Positions 6,447 through 7,370 of a stretch of 7,370 nucleotides of DNA are shown one piece after another (positions within the stretch are counted from its first letter, which is position 1; every line of letters begins with the position of its first letter). The notes below the pieces were generated by a model. It was given only the letters and a program-made list of their open reading frames with translations, was not told where the DNA came from and did not search any database. The position numbers and the translations under genes are program-made. The stretch comes from CAZOMR01 sp964580655 (lineage in GTDB: Bacteria > RBG-13-61-14 > CAZOMR01). Where the stretch lies: the NCBI GenBank assembly GCA_964580655.1, contig CAZOMR010000174.1, positions 1 through 7,370 on the forward strand, in the 5' to 3' direction.

Positions 6447-7175
6447 ATGAAAATCCTTGCGGTTGATACCTCCACACTGGCGGGAAGCATTGCTTTGCTT
6501 GAAGATGAAAGGCTATTGGCGGATTTGACTGTCGAACATCCCATAAAGCACACAGAGCGACTGATCCCTTCCATGCAATATATGCTTGAACAACTACGAC
6601 TTGAGCCAGCCTCTATTGAAGCCCTGGCTGTGGGTCTTGGCCCGGGGTCATTCACGGGCTTGCGCATAGGACTTGCGACCATGAAGGGAATGGCACTGTC
6701 GCTCCGTATACCGCTTGTCGGGGTATCCAGCCTGGAGGCTATTGCCCGCGGGCTGGCCTTTGCAAAGGACCCTGTATGGGCCGTGATTGATGCGCGCAAG
6801 GGCCAGGTATTTGCCGCGCTATACCAGGAAGATGATCGGGGAAACATTAATAGAGCAGGAGATGAGCTGGTCTTGATGCCGCAGGAGTTGGCAGAGATCA
6901 TCCGGGGGAAAGCCATACTGGCAGGAGGTGGCGCGCGTTTATACAGGAAGATATTTCAGGACCGGCTGGGAGATAATATCTGTTTTGCGCAGGCCGGGCA
7001 CGATTATCCGCGCGCTAGCCAGGTGGGACTTATCGCACTTGATCGCCTGGCGAGCGGCGAGAGCGATGACCCGGACACGCTTGCGCCGCACTATGTCCGT
7101 GATGCGGATGCGATATTAAAAAAGGGCACGGATCACTTTTTTCATCGACGCGACTCCTGGCTTATAAAATTTTGA
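6447..7175 (+). CDS. tsaB: tRNA t6A37 threonylcarbamoyltransferase complex dimerization subunit TsaB
   Basis: TsaB is the non-catalytic partner of TsaD. With TsaE they transfer threonylcarbamoyl from TsaC/TsaC2-made threonylcarbamoyl-AMP to adenosine 37 of ANN-decoding tRNAs. The 242-residue product begins MKILAVDTSTLAGSIAL, an ASKHA-fold N-terminus. It has HTERLIP (35-41), the highly typical GPGSFTGLRIG (65-75), the VIDARKGQVFAALY segment, and a C-terminal APHYVRDADA as in the family. After that motif comes a tail of about 16 residues rich in aromatic and basic residues, somewhat longer than I would expect. No clear Shine-Dalgarno sequence is seen in the 31-base gap after rseP. The start is overlapped by a two-codon ORF (ATG CCA TGA, 6442-6450). 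It is the last gene before the non-coding stretch and probably the end of the operon. Confidence 0.93.
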   Translation: MKILAVDTSTLAGSIALLEDERLLADLTVEHPIKHTERLIPSMQYMLEQLRLEPASIEALAVGLGPGSFTGLRIGLATMKGMALSLRIPLVGVSSLEAIARGLAFAKDPVWAVIDARKGQVFAALYQEDDRGNINRAGDELVLMPQELAEIIRGKAILAGGGARLYRKIFQDRLGDNICFAQAGHDYPRASQVGLIALDRLASGESDDPDTLAPHYVRDADAILKKGTDHFFHRRDSWLIKF

Positions 7176-7212
7176 GGGCATGTTGCCCAAATCCTCTTAG
7201 TTCGGGTTTTTT
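7174..7212 (+). terminator. Weak candidate terminator region after tsaB
   Basis: A small hairpin GGGCA-TGT-TGCCC (7176-7188) begins at the tsaB stop. Eighteen bases further on is a six-T run (7207-7212), directly preceded by GGG (7204-7206), which could instead pair with CCC (7186-7188) and the adjoining A-T pairs (7190-7191 with 7201-7202) across one mismatch. Neither structure is a strong intrinsic terminator: the first is too far from the Ts and the second stem is short. The position at the end of the operon is what makes it plausible. Confidence 0.3.
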
Positions 7213-7245
7213 CACATAATTACCATTAGCATGTTTGATGCCCTC
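7174..7245. repeat. 8-bp inverted repeat flanking the post-tsaB spacer
   Basis: GAGGGCAT (7174-7181) and its exact reverse complement ATGCCCTC (7238-7245) enclose 56 bases of AT-rich sequence. Outside the arms, T-rich (left) and A-rich (right) flanks add partial pairing. It could be a long-range stem in the 3' untranslated region, the ends of a tiny mobile remnant, or chance. The 7176-7312 spacer otherwise shows no coding sequence that I can support. Confidence 0.4.
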
Positions 7246-7313
7246 GTAAAAAATCATCAAGCCGTTTGGATTGCAAGTTGAGAGTTGATTGAGGCCGGGA
7301 GTAAAAATTTACA

Positions 7314-7370
7314 TGGGAGAAGAAGCGGAAGCGGTTTGGGGCGGAGGAGAAGGCGAAGGTTTTAAGGCGG
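7314..7370 (+). CDS. N-terminal fragment of a probable transposase (helix-turn-helix OrfA type), start codon out of frame
   Basis: The frame running from 7314 to the window edge reads W-E-KKRKRFGAEEKAKVLRR. This resembles the basic N-terminus of transposases with the HTH_Tnp_1 type DNA-binding domain (IS3/IS911 OrfA-like), in which a run of Lys/Arg plus F/Y-x-x-EEK is followed by a helix-turn-helix. A stop (TAA, 7302-7304) lies shortly upstream in this frame, with no ATG, GTG or TTG between. The only nearby ATG (7313-7315) is one base out of frame and would encode a Gly/Glu-rich peptide unlike any family I know. Removing one G from the GGG at 7315-7317 would give M-E-KKRKRF. A frameshifted start or a sequence error is therefore likely. 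A GGGAG (7297-7301) sits 11 bases before that ATG as a possible ribosome-binding site. Only about 18 residues are visible, so family and completeness are uncertain. Confidence 0.5.

Noticed and set aside
7118..7142. AAAAAAG / CTTTTTT inverted repeat inside the end of tsaB
   Set aside because: The stem is almost all A-U and lies within coding sequence; too weak to call a terminator.
1..7370. CRISPR arrays, tRNA or rRNA genes, phage or defence systems
   Set aside because: No regularly spaced repeats, cloverleaf-like sequences, rRNA motifs or defence protein motifs were seen; nearly all of the window is accounted for by eight housekeeping genes.

Overview
This window is a compact, entirely plus-strand bacterial housekeeping operon of about 7 kb, with short non-coding margins at both ends. 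The order is rpsB - tsf - pyrH - frr - uppS - dxr - rseP - tsaB. It closely matches the widely conserved bacterial cluster for translation factors, UMP kinase and isoprenoid/cell-envelope functions. A tsaB gene directly after rseP, the moderately GC-rich sequence and the short (about 202 aa) EF-Ts point to a Gram-negative bacterium. Desulfobacterota (former Deltaproteobacteria) or a related uncultured lineage is my best guess, from gene order and general impression only.

Layout: positions 1-213 are non-coding. They hold a plausible sigma70-type promoter (76-104), a strongly base-paired leader hairpin (124-178) and a clear Shine-Dalgarno sequence before rpsB. Positions 214-7175 hold eight genes with gaps of 0-38 bases and no convincing internal terminator, which suggests one polycistronic transcript. 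Positions 7176-7312 are non-coding and contain several inverted repeats and a T-run that may form a weak terminator. The last about 57 bases encode what looks like the basic N-terminus of a transposase. Its only nearby ATG is one base out of frame, and the gene runs off the window.

How the genes work together: RpsB (30S protein), EF-Ts (EF-Tu recycling) and Frr (ribosome recycling) serve translation. PyrH makes UDP for RNA and for UDP-sugars. Dxr starts the MEP isoprenoid pathway, and UppS uses its products to build the undecaprenyl lipid carrier for peptidoglycan and other envelope polymers. RseP is an intramembrane protease usually tied to envelope stress signalling. TsaB is part of the t6A37 tRNA modification machinery.

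The core is ordinary conserved genome, and I did not find a convincing new system. The points most worth a second look are the structured rpsB leader, the absence of cdsA between uppS and dxr, an unusual residue in a conserved UppS motif, the alternative hairpins after tsaB, and the broken-looking transposase start at the edge.
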